This document shows positions 16,677 to 24,553 of a stretch of 39,695 nt of DNA, in pieces. Position 1 is the stretch's first letter. Each line of letters opens with the position of its first letter. This DNA comes from Flavobacteriales bacterium (GTDB taxonomy: Bacteria; Bacteroidota; Bacteroidia; Flavobacteriales; JADGDT01). A model generated the notes under the pieces. The model saw only the letters and a program-made list of their open reading frames with translations, ran no database searches and was not told the origin of the DNA. A program made the translations under genes and the position numbers. The stretch covers positions 1 to 39,695 of the forward strand of contig JAGLEB010000002.1 of assembly GCA_023145275.1 (NCBI GenBank), read 5' to 3'.

Positions 16677-17861
16677 ATGAAATTCAGACTAATAATTACA
16701 TTATTATTCCTGGGTATAATAAATATAACACAAGCTCAGGATAGACAAGCTGACACAACGTCTTATCGGACAATAATCCCTGAAAACAAGCAATCTCTAC
16801 TAAAAAATATAGATATGATTGCTAACATGCAACTCGGGTTTAGAAACGATTATCAGGATGGAGAATACCTTGGCTCAAAATACAAATTCGAACAATTTAG
16901 ACTTGAGATAAAAGGATATGTACACGAAAATGTATACTTTAGATTTAGACACAGATATACGAGTGACTTTCAACCACAATCAATAGATAAAATTATTAAA
17001 GGAGTTGATTTTGCGTATTTACGTATCAATCTATCTGAAAAATGGCAGTTTACACTTGGTAAAACTTATGCTGATTGGGGTGGAATAGAATTTGATATAA
17101 ACCCAATTGAAATATATGAATACTCAGATATTATTGAAATGGCTGACAACTTTCTGACTGGTGCCGGTATTTATTACCAAGCTACTAGTAAACATGGTTT
17201 TTCGATTCAAATACTAAACTCTAGAACAGCCAATTTCGATGAAATTTATGGAACTCCTCCTCCACCATTTGAATTTGAAGCTTCCAAAATTCCTCTAGCA
17301 GGTGTAATAAACTGGAGAGGTAGTTTTCTGGATGGTAAATTTACTACGATTTGGTCATATTCTATCTTTACAGAAGCAAAGGATGCTTTCAAAAATTACA
17401 TTGCATTAGGAAATCAATTGAAACTAGATAAATTAACATTAGCATACGATTTCAAATGGAGCAAGGAAGATTTAGATAGAACAGGAATAATTAGTAACGA
17501 TGTTCATGCTGGAACTGGTACGAGATATGCAATGCCAAACACGCTATACTACAGTCATTGGGCAAAAATTGATTATAGACTCACTAAGAAATGGCAGCTT
17601 AGTTTTGTTGGTTTTATGGATGTAGCAGAGTGGAAAGAAAACGATTTCCCAGGGAAAGATACTGATGATTTCAGAACTGCTTGGGGATATATTCCTACTG
17701 TTGAATATTTCCCGTGGGAAGATATGAATTTTAAATTCTTTGCGGGCTTTATAGGAAGAAGTTACAATTATTCAGACTATGCAAAAGAAGGTTTAGAAGT
17801 GAAAGACTATAATACTGGTAGAATTGTCTTTGGTATTATTTCACCTTTGAATATTTTATAG
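16677..17861 (+). CDS. Outer-membrane porin, phosphate-selective porin O/P-like
   Basis: A 394-residue protein with a signal peptide (cleavage near ITQA|QDR) and alternating amphipathic strands rich in Tyr, Trp and Phe throughout, ending in a hydrophobic strand. Stretches such as FRFRHRYTSDF and FTLGKTYADWGGIEF resemble the porin O/P group. It probably forms a 16-strand channel. Its position 250 bases after ansB suggests it admits amino acids or dicarboxylates for the periplasmic enzymes, but it may have its own promoter. Substrate is inferred only from context. Confidence 0.72.
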   Translation: MKFRLIITLLFLGIINITQAQDRQADTTSYRTIIPENKQSLLKNIDMIANMQLGFRNDYQDGEYLGSKYKFEQFRLEIKGYVHENVYFRFRHRYTSDFQPQSIDKIIKGVDFAYLRINLSEKWQFTLGKTYADWGGIEFDINPIEIYEYSDIIEMADNFLTGAGIYYQATSKHGFSIQILNSRTANFDEIYGTPPPPFEFEASKIPLAGVINWRGSFLDGKFTTIWSYSIFTEAKDAFKNYIALGNQLKLDKLTLAYDFKWSKEDLDRTGIISNDVHAGTGTRYAMPNTLYYSHWAKIDYRLTKKWQLSFVGFMDVAEWKENDFPGKDTDDFRTAWGYIPTVEYFPWEDMNFKFFAGFIGRSYNYSDYAKEGLEVKDYNTGRIVFGIISPLNIL

Positions 17862-17888
17862 ATAAAATATCGAATATATTTGAAAAGC

Positions 17889-17922
17889 AAAAAACCGTCA
17901 TAATAAATTATGACGGTTTTTT
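17889..17922. terminator. Bidirectional terminator between porin and thioredoxin
   Basis: Perfect stem: 17889-17903, centred on ACCGTCATAA, pairs with 17908-17922, centred on TTATGACGGT. The loop is TAAA. T runs occur on the 3' side of both strands, so it can serve the porin (+) and trxA (-). Confidence 0.88.
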
Positions 17923-17984
17923 TTATCTAATACCAATTTCCTTATGAAATGACGTAGTTGGTATAAATTAGATATCGGCAAATA

Positions 17985-18356
17985 TTACTTTGCGTCTTCT
18001 AATTTAAGAAGTTCTTTTTCTATTACCTGAATCAAAGACTCTTTAGGAAGAGCACCTGGTTGCATCATTGGCTGTCCTTCTTTTGGTATAAACAAAATAG
18101 AAGGAATAGAACGAATCCCGAATACTGAAGATAATTCTTGCTCAACTTCTGTATCAACCTTATAGATGTTAATCTTACCAGCGAACTGATCAGAAAGCTC
18201 TTCTAAAACTGGAGCAACTTGCTTACATGGACCACACCAATCAGCGTAAAAATCAACGATAGCTGGAAGCTCTCCTTGAAAATCCCATTCTTGCTTAGTT
18301 GTATAATCAAATACATCTTTCTTAAATCCTTCAGTTGTTAACTTAATTGTAGGCAT
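17985..18356 (-). CDS. trxA: Thioredoxin family protein
   Basis: A 123-residue cytosolic thioredoxin fold with the redox motif WCGPC (Cys41, Cys44) preceded by IVDFYAD and followed by the cis-Pro loop RSIPSILFIP. It reduces disulfides and is normally recharged by thioredoxin reductase. Slightly longer than E. coli TrxA because of extra N-terminal residues. Single gene with its own -7 box upstream. A housekeeping role is likely. Confidence 0.9.
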   Translation of the reverse strand: MPTIKLTTEGFKKDVFDYTTKQEWDFQGELPAIVDFYADWCGPCKQVAPVLEELSDQFAGKINIYKVDTEVEQELSSVFGIRSIPSILFIPKEGQPMMQPGALPKESLIQVIEKELLKLEDAK

Positions 18357-18400
18357 AATATTTATTTATGTTAAAATCTTTATTTCCTTATTTGATGGTG

Positions 18401-18408
18401 CAAATGTA
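18401..18408 (-). promoter_or_regulatory. TAnnTTTG -7 box of the thioredoxin gene
   Basis: Minus-strand TACATTTG is an exact -7 consensus 45 bases upstream of the ATG. The -33 box is unclear. Confidence 0.5.
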
Positions 18409-18520
18409 CAACACAACACTAGTCGAAACGCAACTTATGTTACATAGGGCCTTCATATTTGACAAACTACAAAAAAAGAATTACAAACGCAGTCAACAAA
18501 CTAAAGAACAACACATTAGA

Positions 18521-19864
18521 CTAAACAAGCTTATCTAATTCAAGTCCTCCAAGATTTCCCGATGACATGAACAAGGCTACATCGGTACTCTTCATTTTAG
18601 AAAGTACATAAGCCTTAAGCTCCTCTGGTTTATCAAAAAACAATAAATCGTCTTTTGCGAAAGCTATTTTTATCTGATCTTCAGTAATTTTGTCCATGCG
18701 TTTGTTTTTAACAATCTCGCTATCAACATAAACTAAAGGGTTTGAAACTGTATCGAGACTCCCTTTATACTCTTTCAAAAACTTTGGATTCAAGCTACTA
18801 TAGGTATGTAGCTCTAAAACTACTAATTTATTATCATCAACAAATCTTTCACTAACTGCAGAAACACTTGCGGCAACTTTTGATGGAGAATGGGCAAAAT
18901 CTTTGTATACAAGGTGTTTTTCGTCCTTATAAACTTCTTCTAATCGCCTTGAGGCACCACGGAAACTAGATATAGACTTGTAGAAATCTATATAATCAAT
19001 TCCCATCTGCTTACATAACTCCTTTGCACCTTCGAGATTCTGTAGATTATGCTTTCCAAAAATTTCTAATTCAAACTCACCTTCTTCTGTAATTATCACA
19101 TATTTTCCTCCTTCAATTTTATATTTAGGAGTTGAGTATGAAATAAAATTCAGGTTCCTTTTTGAATTTTCAACTATAGCAACAATATTCTCATCTTCGT
19201 TGTTATAAACTAGAGTACCACCATCAACAATTTTATCAACAAATATCTTGAACTGCTCAACATAGTTTTCGAAAGTTGGAAAAACATTGATATGATCCCA
19301 AGCAATACCAGTTAGCAAAGCAACATTAGGTTTGTAAAGGTGAAATTTAGGTCTTAAATCTAAAGCTGAAGAAAGATACTCATCGCCTTCTAAAACAATA
19401 AATTTATTCTCTTCAGTAAGTTTTACCATTGTTTCATAACCATCCAATTGCGCGCCAACCATGTAGTCTACAGCAATATTAAGATCATTCACTACATGTA
19501 AAACCATAGAGGTGATAGTAGTTTTACCGTGAGACCCCCCTATCACGACTCTCGTCTTGTCTTTTGATTGATTATATAAAAATTCGGGATATGAATATAT
19601 CTTCAAATTTAATTCTTTAGCTCTCAGAAGCTCAGGATTATCATTTTTAGCATGCATGCCCAAAACAATAGCATCAATTTGAGTATTAATTCTTTCTGCA
19701 TCCCAGCCTAATTTTTCAGGCAGAAGTCCATATTTCTTCAACCTACCTTTTGAAGGTTCAAAAATAATATCGTCTGATCCACTTATAGTGTTTCCTTCAT
19801 TACTCAGTGCTATAGCGAGATTGTGCATTGCACTCCCTCCTATTGATATAAAGTGTATTCTCAT
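18521..19864 (-). CDS. mpl: Mpl-type UDP-N-acetylmuramate:peptide ligase
   Basis: A 447-residue Mur ligase. The N-terminal Rossmann segment HFISIGGSAMHNLAIAL is followed by the ATP P-loop GGSHGKTT near residues 108-115, the GDEYLSSALD acidic motif, WDHINVFP, and a C-terminal Mur_ligase_C domain (KDFAHSPSKVAAS). GMHAKNDNPEL and the overall length fit Mpl, which reattaches the tripeptide L-Ala-D-Glu-mDAP to UDP-MurNAc in cell wall recycling. MurC is the main alternative, but the GGSAMHNLA start and DFAHSP favour Mpl. Confidence 0.85.
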   Translation of the reverse strand: MRIHFISIGGSAMHNLAIALSNEGNTISGSDDIIFEPSKGRLKKYGLLPEKLGWDAERINTQIDAIVLGMHAKNDNPELLRAKELNLKIYSYPEFLYNQSKDKTRVVIGGSHGKTTITSMVLHVVNDLNIAVDYMVGAQLDGYETMVKLTEENKFIVLEGDEYLSSALDLRPKFHLYKPNVALLTGIAWDHINVFPTFENYVEQFKIFVDKIVDGGTLVYNNEDENIVAIVENSKRNLNFISYSTPKYKIEGGKYVIITEEGEFELEIFGKHNLQNLEGAKELCKQMGIDYIDFYKSISSFRGASRRLEEVYKDEKHLVYKDFAHSPSKVAASVSAVSERFVDDNKLVVLELHTYSSLNPKFLKEYKGSLDTVSNPLVYVDSEIVKNKRMDKITEDQIKIAFAKDDLLFFDKPEELKAYVLSKMKSTDVALFMSSGNLGGLELDKLV

Positions 19865-19938
19865 TTGTTTCTTATTTTTTAACTGCTACCTATAGAAGTG
19901 TAAAAATAAAAAAAGCTACTAACAGTTGGAACTTTTTT

Positions 19939-20787
19939 TTATTTATCTTTAGTTAAAAACGTTTTTTTCTTATTCTTCTGTGACTTACCTTCATCATCTT
20001 TAGATGGAAACTTAGGATAATTTGGACGAGTATTTTCAAGAGCTCGAACTCTGTTAAATATTGGTGCTTGCTCAATCCCATTCATCACCTTATCCATTAT
20101 AGATTCAACACTCTCATTTTCGTAATCAATATCTAAAGGATCTTTAAATGACATGCTTAAGTTTACCCCCTTTACTCTAATATTCAAACCTTTTTTATCA
20201 TAGGCACGTCTAAAACCATCAATAACTATTGGTATTACTGTTGGTTTATACTGCTTTATTATATAGGCTGTTCCTTTTCTACCAGGATTAAAGGCTCTAG
20301 TTGTACCTTGTGGAAATGTAATAACCCAACCGTCATCCAATGCAATTCCAACACTATCCGTATCCTTAGAATCTACTTTTCTATTAATTGATTGACCAGC
20401 TTCTCTCCAAGTTCTTTGCACCATAATTGCTCCAGCATAAGCAAAAATTTTCGGAAGAATACCTGAGGTCATAGTTTCTTTTGCGGCAACGAAATACAAA
20501 TTCAACTTAGGCCTAATCATAGACATAGGGTTATCAATATTATCTATATAGCCATTATTTGCAGCGGCAAAAACGTGAAACATAGCAGCTACATCTGCAA
20601 AGTATGTTTGATGATTAGATACAAAAAGCACATTATTATTTGGCAGACTATGAAGTATCTTACCGTTAGAAATTTTTAATTTATTAAATGAATTGTATCT
20701 GCGATAAGACACAATTCCAAAGAAGAAGATGATAAGACGTTTTATAAATAAAATCTGACCAAATGGATTTCTTTTAAACAAGCCCAT
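19939..20787 (-). CDS. PlsC-like 1-acylglycerol-3-phosphate acyltransferase
   Basis: A 282-residue protein with an N-terminal hydrophobic segment (FIKRLIIFFFGIVS) and the acyltransferase block VSNHQTYFAD near residue 55, then FPQGTTRAF, the counterpart of FPEGT. The usual NHxxxxD has one extra residue here (His-x5-Asp). The C-terminus is very basic (KSQKNKKKTFLTKDK). The family acylates lysophospholipids at the inner membrane. It is downstream of the Nudix gene on the same strand, with 146 bases between. The exact acceptor is not known. Confidence 0.78.
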   Translation of the reverse strand: MGLFKRNPFGQILFIKRLIIFFFGIVSYRRYNSFNKLKISNGKILHSLPNNNVLFVSNHQTYFADVAAMFHVFAAANNGYIDNIDNPMSMIRPKLNLYFVAAKETMTSGILPKIFAYAGAIMVQRTWREAGQSINRKVDSKDTDSVGIALDDGWVITFPQGTTRAFNPGRKGTAYIIKQYKPTVIPIVIDGFRRAYDKKGLNIRVKGVNLSMSFKDPLDIDYENESVESIMDKVMNGIEQAPIFNRVRALENTRPNYPKFPSKDDEGKSQKNKKKTFLTKDK

Positions 20788-20933
20788 AATATGGATTTAT
20801 ATTACACATATGCACTAGAGAAAACGACATTTTGTCAACGAAACCTAGTACACTTTTTTTCCTGCTTAAAAACATAAAGCAACATGCAAAGTTACTCAAA
20901 AAAAAATCGGATATGAAAATAAGCAACTCAAAT

Positions 20934-21569
20934 TTATTCTAAATGCAAAATTGCATCTCTAAATTCATTTAAAATCATTGCTGTAGCACCCCAAACAATC
21001 TTCCCATTTAATCTAAACGCGGGAACTATTAAATCCTTGACATAAGAGCTATTAACCATTTCTTCAACAATGCATGAATCATCAAAAAACTCTTTTATAC
21101 CTACCTCTAGAATTTCATCTACTTCGTATGAATCTTTCACAAACAATGGTTTTTCTTTTAAAACACCAATATAAGGGCTTACAAGAAACTTGCTTGGCGA
21201 AACCCAAACATTAGTAAGTGATGCAATGATCTCAATTCCGTCTGGCTTTACTCCTATTTCTTCATAGGTTTCTCGAAGGGCAGCATCTATAGAGCTTTCA
21301 CCCATCTCTAATTTACCACCAGGTAAACTAATTTGTGCTGAATGTGCACCATTATATTCTTTTCTCTGAATTAAAACAAAATTACAATTACCCACTTCGT
21401 CAGGATACACTAACAACATAACAGACGCTAGTGTTGGATTAGTTTTATTAATTTCCTCCCTCGATATTCTAGGTCTAATTGAAGGAACCATTTTAAACTG
21501 AGAATCCTCGCCGGGTAGATTGTTCTCGTCTATTTTTTTTATTTTTTTATAAAGGCTTTCAAAATTCAT
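20934..21569 (-). CDS. Nudix CoA pyrophosphatase
   Basis: A protein of about 211 residues with a complete Nudix box, GGKLEMGESSIDAALRETYE followed by EIG, preceded by the CoA-hydrolase-type segment HSAQISLPGG. Members cleave CoA or acyl-CoA to phosphopantetheine derivatives and 3',5'-ADP. An upstream in-frame TTG (21602) would add 11 residues; the ATG at 21569 (MNFESLYKK) is preferred. It is divergent from the cyclophilin gene with about 100 bases between. Confidence 0.87.
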   Translation of the reverse strand: MNFESLYKKIKKIDENNLPGEDSQFKMVPSIRPRISREEINKTNPTLASVMLLVYPDEVGNCNFVLIQRKEYNGAHSAQISLPGGKLEMGESSIDAALRETYEEIGVKPDGIEIIASLTNVWVSPSKFLVSPYIGVLKEKPLFVKDSYEVDEILEVGIKEFFDDSCIVEEMVNSSYVKDLIVPAFRLNGKIVWGATAMILNEFRDAILHLE

Positions 21570-21632
21570 CTTCAAAAAAATTATATCGAACAAATCTAAC
21601 AATAATGATTTCTAAATTTATAATTAAATGAA

Positions 21633-21640
21633 TACTTTTG
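21633..21640 (+). promoter_or_regulatory. TAnnTTTG -7 box of the cyclophilin gene
   Basis: TACTTTTG is an exact -7 consensus, 25 bases before the ATG at 21666. The -33 position is weak. Confidence 0.5.
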
Positions 21641-21665
21641 ACGAACAAATAATTCTATTGACATA

Positions 21666-22430
21666 ATGATAACTCAGAATATAAAACTTGCATTGAAGTT
21701 AATTTTTTTCAGTCTAATAATGTCGTCATGTGGAAATGACAAGGTCGAAAAAAAACAAGTGAAAATAAAAAAAGTAAAGGTTATAAAAAAGAAAACAGTT
21801 CTAACTCATGAAAATGCTGTTGAATTCCTGACTGAATACGGAAAAAAACATCAAGAAAACATCATTGAGATTAGCACTAACTATGGAAAGATGAAAGTTA
21901 AATTATATAAAGACACTCCTCTTCACCGTGCAAACTTCATATACTTAATAAACGAAAAATATTTCGACGAAACTTTCTTTCACAGGGTTGTAAAAGGATT
22001 TATGATTCAAGGTGGAAATTCAGACAATTGGGGCGCAAGTAAAAAAAGAGATAAAATTGGCATCTATAAGATTCCAGCAGAAATACTACCCCAACATTTC
22101 CACAAAAAAGGTGCATTGGCAGCTTCAAGAACGTACATCAAAAACCCCGACAAAGTTTCTACTCCATTCGAGTTTTATATTGTTCAGGGACACACTTTCG
22201 ACAAGCAAACACTGAGTATGGTTGAAGAGCAATACCATAAAAGATTAAACGCACAACAAAGAAAAGAATACATCCGTATTGGTGGCACACCCCATCTCGA
22301 TGGTGAACATACTGTATTTGGTGAAGTTATAGAAGGTTTTGACACAATAGATAAAATTGCTTCTGTTAAGACTGACAAAGGCGAGTGGCCAGAAATCAAT
22401 GTAGTTATTCACATGAAAACATTAAAATAA
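21666..22430 (+). CDS. Cyclophilin-type peptidyl-prolyl isomerase lipoprotein
   Basis: A 254-residue protein. The lipobox LIMSSCG puts the lipidated Cys near residue 22. A strongly lysine-rich linker (about residues 26-44) is followed by a cyclophilin domain: FFHRVVKGFMIQGG, GALAASR, TPFEFYIVQG and HTVFGEVIEGFDTID. It would catalyse proline isomerisation in the periplasm or at the membrane surface and help exported proteins fold. An insert between FYIVQG and GGTPHLDG is common in Bacteroidota copies. Confidence 0.88.
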   Translation: MITQNIKLALKLIFFSLIMSSCGNDKVEKKQVKIKKVKVIKKKTVLTHENAVEFLTEYGKKHQENIIEISTNYGKMKVKLYKDTPLHRANFIYLINEKYFDETFFHRVVKGFMIQGGNSDNWGASKKRDKIGIYKIPAEILPQHFHKKGALAASRTYIKNPDKVSTPFEFYIVQGHTFDKQTLSMVEEQYHKRLNAQQRKEYIRIGGTPHLDGEHTVFGEVIEGFDTIDKIASVKTDKGEWPEINVVIHMKTLK

Positions 22431-22511
22431 ATTACATTTACTAGAATCTTAAAGACAATATTGCTTAATATAGCAGAATAATAAAAAAACTCAAAACAAA
22501 TACTTTTACGC

Positions 22512-23534
22512 ATGAATAAATTTACAATAACAATCATCGCCCTATTAGTTACAAATATCTCATTTGGCCAAACATTAACAGAACTTTACAACACAGTGAG
22601 TCCAAGTGTTGTGAAAATATTGGTTAAATCTGAAGAAAACATTGGTCATGGTGACCCATACGAAACCGTAGTTTCTGGAGGATTAGGAACAGGTGTATTA
22701 GTTTCAAAATCTGGAGATATTATTACTGCTGCTCATGTTGTATCAAGTGCTAGCGAAATAGAAATAGTATATCTAGATGGTTCTACATCATCTGCAACAA
22801 TCGAAAACATTTCTAATGCAGGGGATGTTGCTATATTAAAAGCAAATAGAGTTCCTGAGAATGCTACTATTGCTAAATTTGGAGATTCGGACAAGGTAAA
22901 AGTTGGTGATAATATTTTTATTATCGGGTTTCCAATGGGATTAGAATATTCATTATCGAGTGGAATTATTAGCGGTATTCACCACGATAAATCAAAAATT
23001 GACGAAGGTGTTAGTATGGAGTTCTTCCAAACTGATGCTGCAATAAACACTGGAAACTCAGGTGGACCAATGTTTAATAAAAAAGGAGAAGTAGTAGGTA
23101 TTATTAGCTCAATATTATCAAGATCAGGTGGTTTTGAGGGTGTAGGATTTGCATCTACTTCTAACCTTGTAAACAACTTATTATACAAGAATGGAAGATT
23201 TTGGTTTGGCGTAGATGGACACTTCGTTAATGGCACTCTAGCGGAAGTATTAAATATACCACAAGATGCTGCCTTAATGATATCGTCAGTTACTCCAAAT
23301 TCTCCAGCATATTTCCTAGGTCTTAGAGGTGGTTATTTGAAAACTACTATCGGTAAAGATGACTTTCTTCTTGGTGGAGATATTATATTGTCTATCGAAA
23401 AAACACCTTTAGATAATATTGAGAACATTTCTAATATTTGGGGATTATTAAAAAATAAGAAAAAAGGAGATAAGATTAGCTTTAGTATTCTAAGAAGTGG
23501 ATCAATAAAAGAATATGAATGGAAAGTTAAGTAA
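22512..23534 (+). CDS. Secreted HtrA-like S1C serine protease with PDZ domain
   Basis: A 340-residue protein with a signal peptide (cleavage near SFG|QTL). The trypsin-like triad is visible: His75 in ITAAHVV, Asp105 in GDVAIL and Ser183 in TGNSGGP. A PDZ-like region spans roughly residues 235-340 (SSVTPNSPAYFLGLRGG, LGGDIILSIEKTPL). Shorter than DegP and with one PDZ, closer to DegS or HtrA-like enzymes of Bacteroidota. Likely periplasmic protein quality control. It follows the cyclophilin lipoprotein by 81 bases on the same strand. Confidence 0.88.
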   Translation: MNKFTITIIALLVTNISFGQTLTELYNTVSPSVVKILVKSEENIGHGDPYETVVSGGLGTGVLVSKSGDIITAAHVVSSASEIEIVYLDGSTSSATIENISNAGDVAILKANRVPENATIAKFGDSDKVKVGDNIFIIGFPMGLEYSLSSGIISGIHHDKSKIDEGVSMEFFQTDAAINTGNSGGPMFNKKGEVVGIISSILSRSGGFEGVGFASTSNLVNNLLYKNGRFWFGVDGHFVNGTLAEVLNIPQDAALMISSVTPNSPAYFLGLRGGYLKTTIGKDDFLLGGDIILSIEKTPLDNIENISNIWGLLKNKKKGDKISFSILRSGSIKEYEWKVK

Positions 23535-23583
23535 TCTTTTTTCTGCTAGAGATTATACATAGTCAAGACTAAGAATTAAAAAT

Positions 23584-24213
23584 ATGACCTCAAAGTTTTC
23601 ATTTATCAAAGCTGTTTCCATTCTACTAAAAGTAGTTTGGTATGCTCAATGGCTATTTATGGGGTCATTAGTGGTATTTGCAATTACTATAATTGCCAAC
23701 CCTTCGTTTGTAGATCTCGACAAGTTAAATGGTTTTAAGGTGGAGTTTAAGAAAGTAGAACTTCCCAGATCTATCGTATCTCCGCCTAACGAGAAAAGAG
23801 ATGTTTTCTTGACTAATGGTACCGGAAGAATGCATATTGAAGACTATAAAAGCAACATTGTATTACATAGATTGCTAGGAGTGCTACTTGAGCTATTTAT
23901 ATTCATGATGATAATACACTTCTTAACTAAGCTTTTTAATAATATGGCTAAAGGAGATTACTTTATTCTAGAGAATGGGATTTTTATAAAATTCATTTCA
24001 TTTTTGATCATTGCTTCCGGAATTATACCAAACATACTGTATTACATAATAAACCTCAACATAGAAAACACTTTACACCTAGATGCGATTATCTTTAAAA
24101 GCAGATTGAGTCTCGACCTTAAAACAATACTATTAGGATTGCTAGTTTTCGTGATAGCTCAAGTCTTCATAAAAGGAAATGAACTTAGGGAAGAAAATGA
24201 ACTAACAATATAA
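23584..24213 (+). CDS. DUF2975 membrane protein
   Basis: A 209-residue protein with four hydrophobic segments (about residues 18-38, 100-118, 133-153 and 179-195) and a polar loop of about 60 residues between the first and second. Arrangement and partner gene match DUF2975, a family of unknown biochemical function usually encoded next to a small YozG-like HTH protein, as here with a 2-base gap. The pair is thought to be regulatory, with the membrane protein possibly sensing a signal. Confidence 0.75.
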   Translation: MTSKFSFIKAVSILLKVVWYAQWLFMGSLVVFAITIIANPSFVDLDKLNGFKVEFKKVELPRSIVSPPNEKRDVFLTNGTGRMHIEDYKSNIVLHRLLGVLLELFIFMMIIHFLTKLFNNMAKGDYFILENGIFIKFISFLIIASGIIPNILYYIINLNIENTLHLDAIIFKSRLSLDLKTILLGLLVFVIAQVFIKGNELREENELTI

Positions 24214-24215
24214 TT

Positions 24216-24431
24216 ATGCCAATTATTACAAATCTAGATGTGATGCTAGCTAAACGAAAGATGTCGCTAACTGAGCTTTCAGAACGAATTGGTATAACTA
24301 TGGCTAATCTTTCCATATTAAAAAAGGGAAAAGCTAAAGCTATTAGATTCACTACTCTAACAGCTATTTGTAATATTTTGGAATGCCAACCAGGCGATAT
24401 TTTAGAATATAAAGAAGAAGAACCCAATTAA
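24216..24431 (+). CDS. Small Cro/CI-type HTH regulator (YozG-like)
   Basis: A 71-residue protein made almost entirely of an HTH_26-type domain: LDVMLAKRKMSLTELSERIG, ITMANLSILKKGKAKAIRF for the recognition helix, and LTAICNILECQPGDILEY. It starts 2 bases after the DUF2975 stop and is probably translationally coupled to it. It likely controls its own operon. A terminator follows. Confidence 0.87.
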   Translation: MPIITNLDVMLAKRKMSLTELSERIGITMANLSILKKGKAKAIRFTTLTAICNILECQPGDILEYKEEEPN

Positions 24432-24458
24432 TTAACTGGCACTCTCATAACTAAAAAT

Positions 24459-24483
24459 AATTATCGTTTTTCGATAATTTTTA
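24459..24483 (+). terminator. Rho-independent terminator after the DUF2975-HTH pair
   Basis: AATTATCG (24459-24466), loop TTTTT, CGATAATT (24472-24479), then further Ts. It separates this pair from the promoter of the next gene. Confidence 0.75.
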
Positions 24484-24514
24484 TTTGTTTCTTAATAATA
24501 AGTTGATATATTTG
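24484..24514 (+). promoter_or_regulatory. Consensus Bacteroidota promoter of the M1-like peptidase gene
   Basis: TTTG (24484-24487), exactly 19 bases, then TATATTTG (24507-24514). Both boxes are perfect matches. Transcription is expected near 24520, giving a leader of about 33 bases. Confidence 0.75.
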
Positions 24515-24553
24515 AAATCACTATTACTTGATTTAAAATTCAATTATTAAGAA

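Noticed and set aside
22501..22508. TACTTTTA as a -7 box for the HtrA-like gene
   Set aside because: One mismatch to the consensus and only 3 bases from the ATG, so transcription would start inside the gene.
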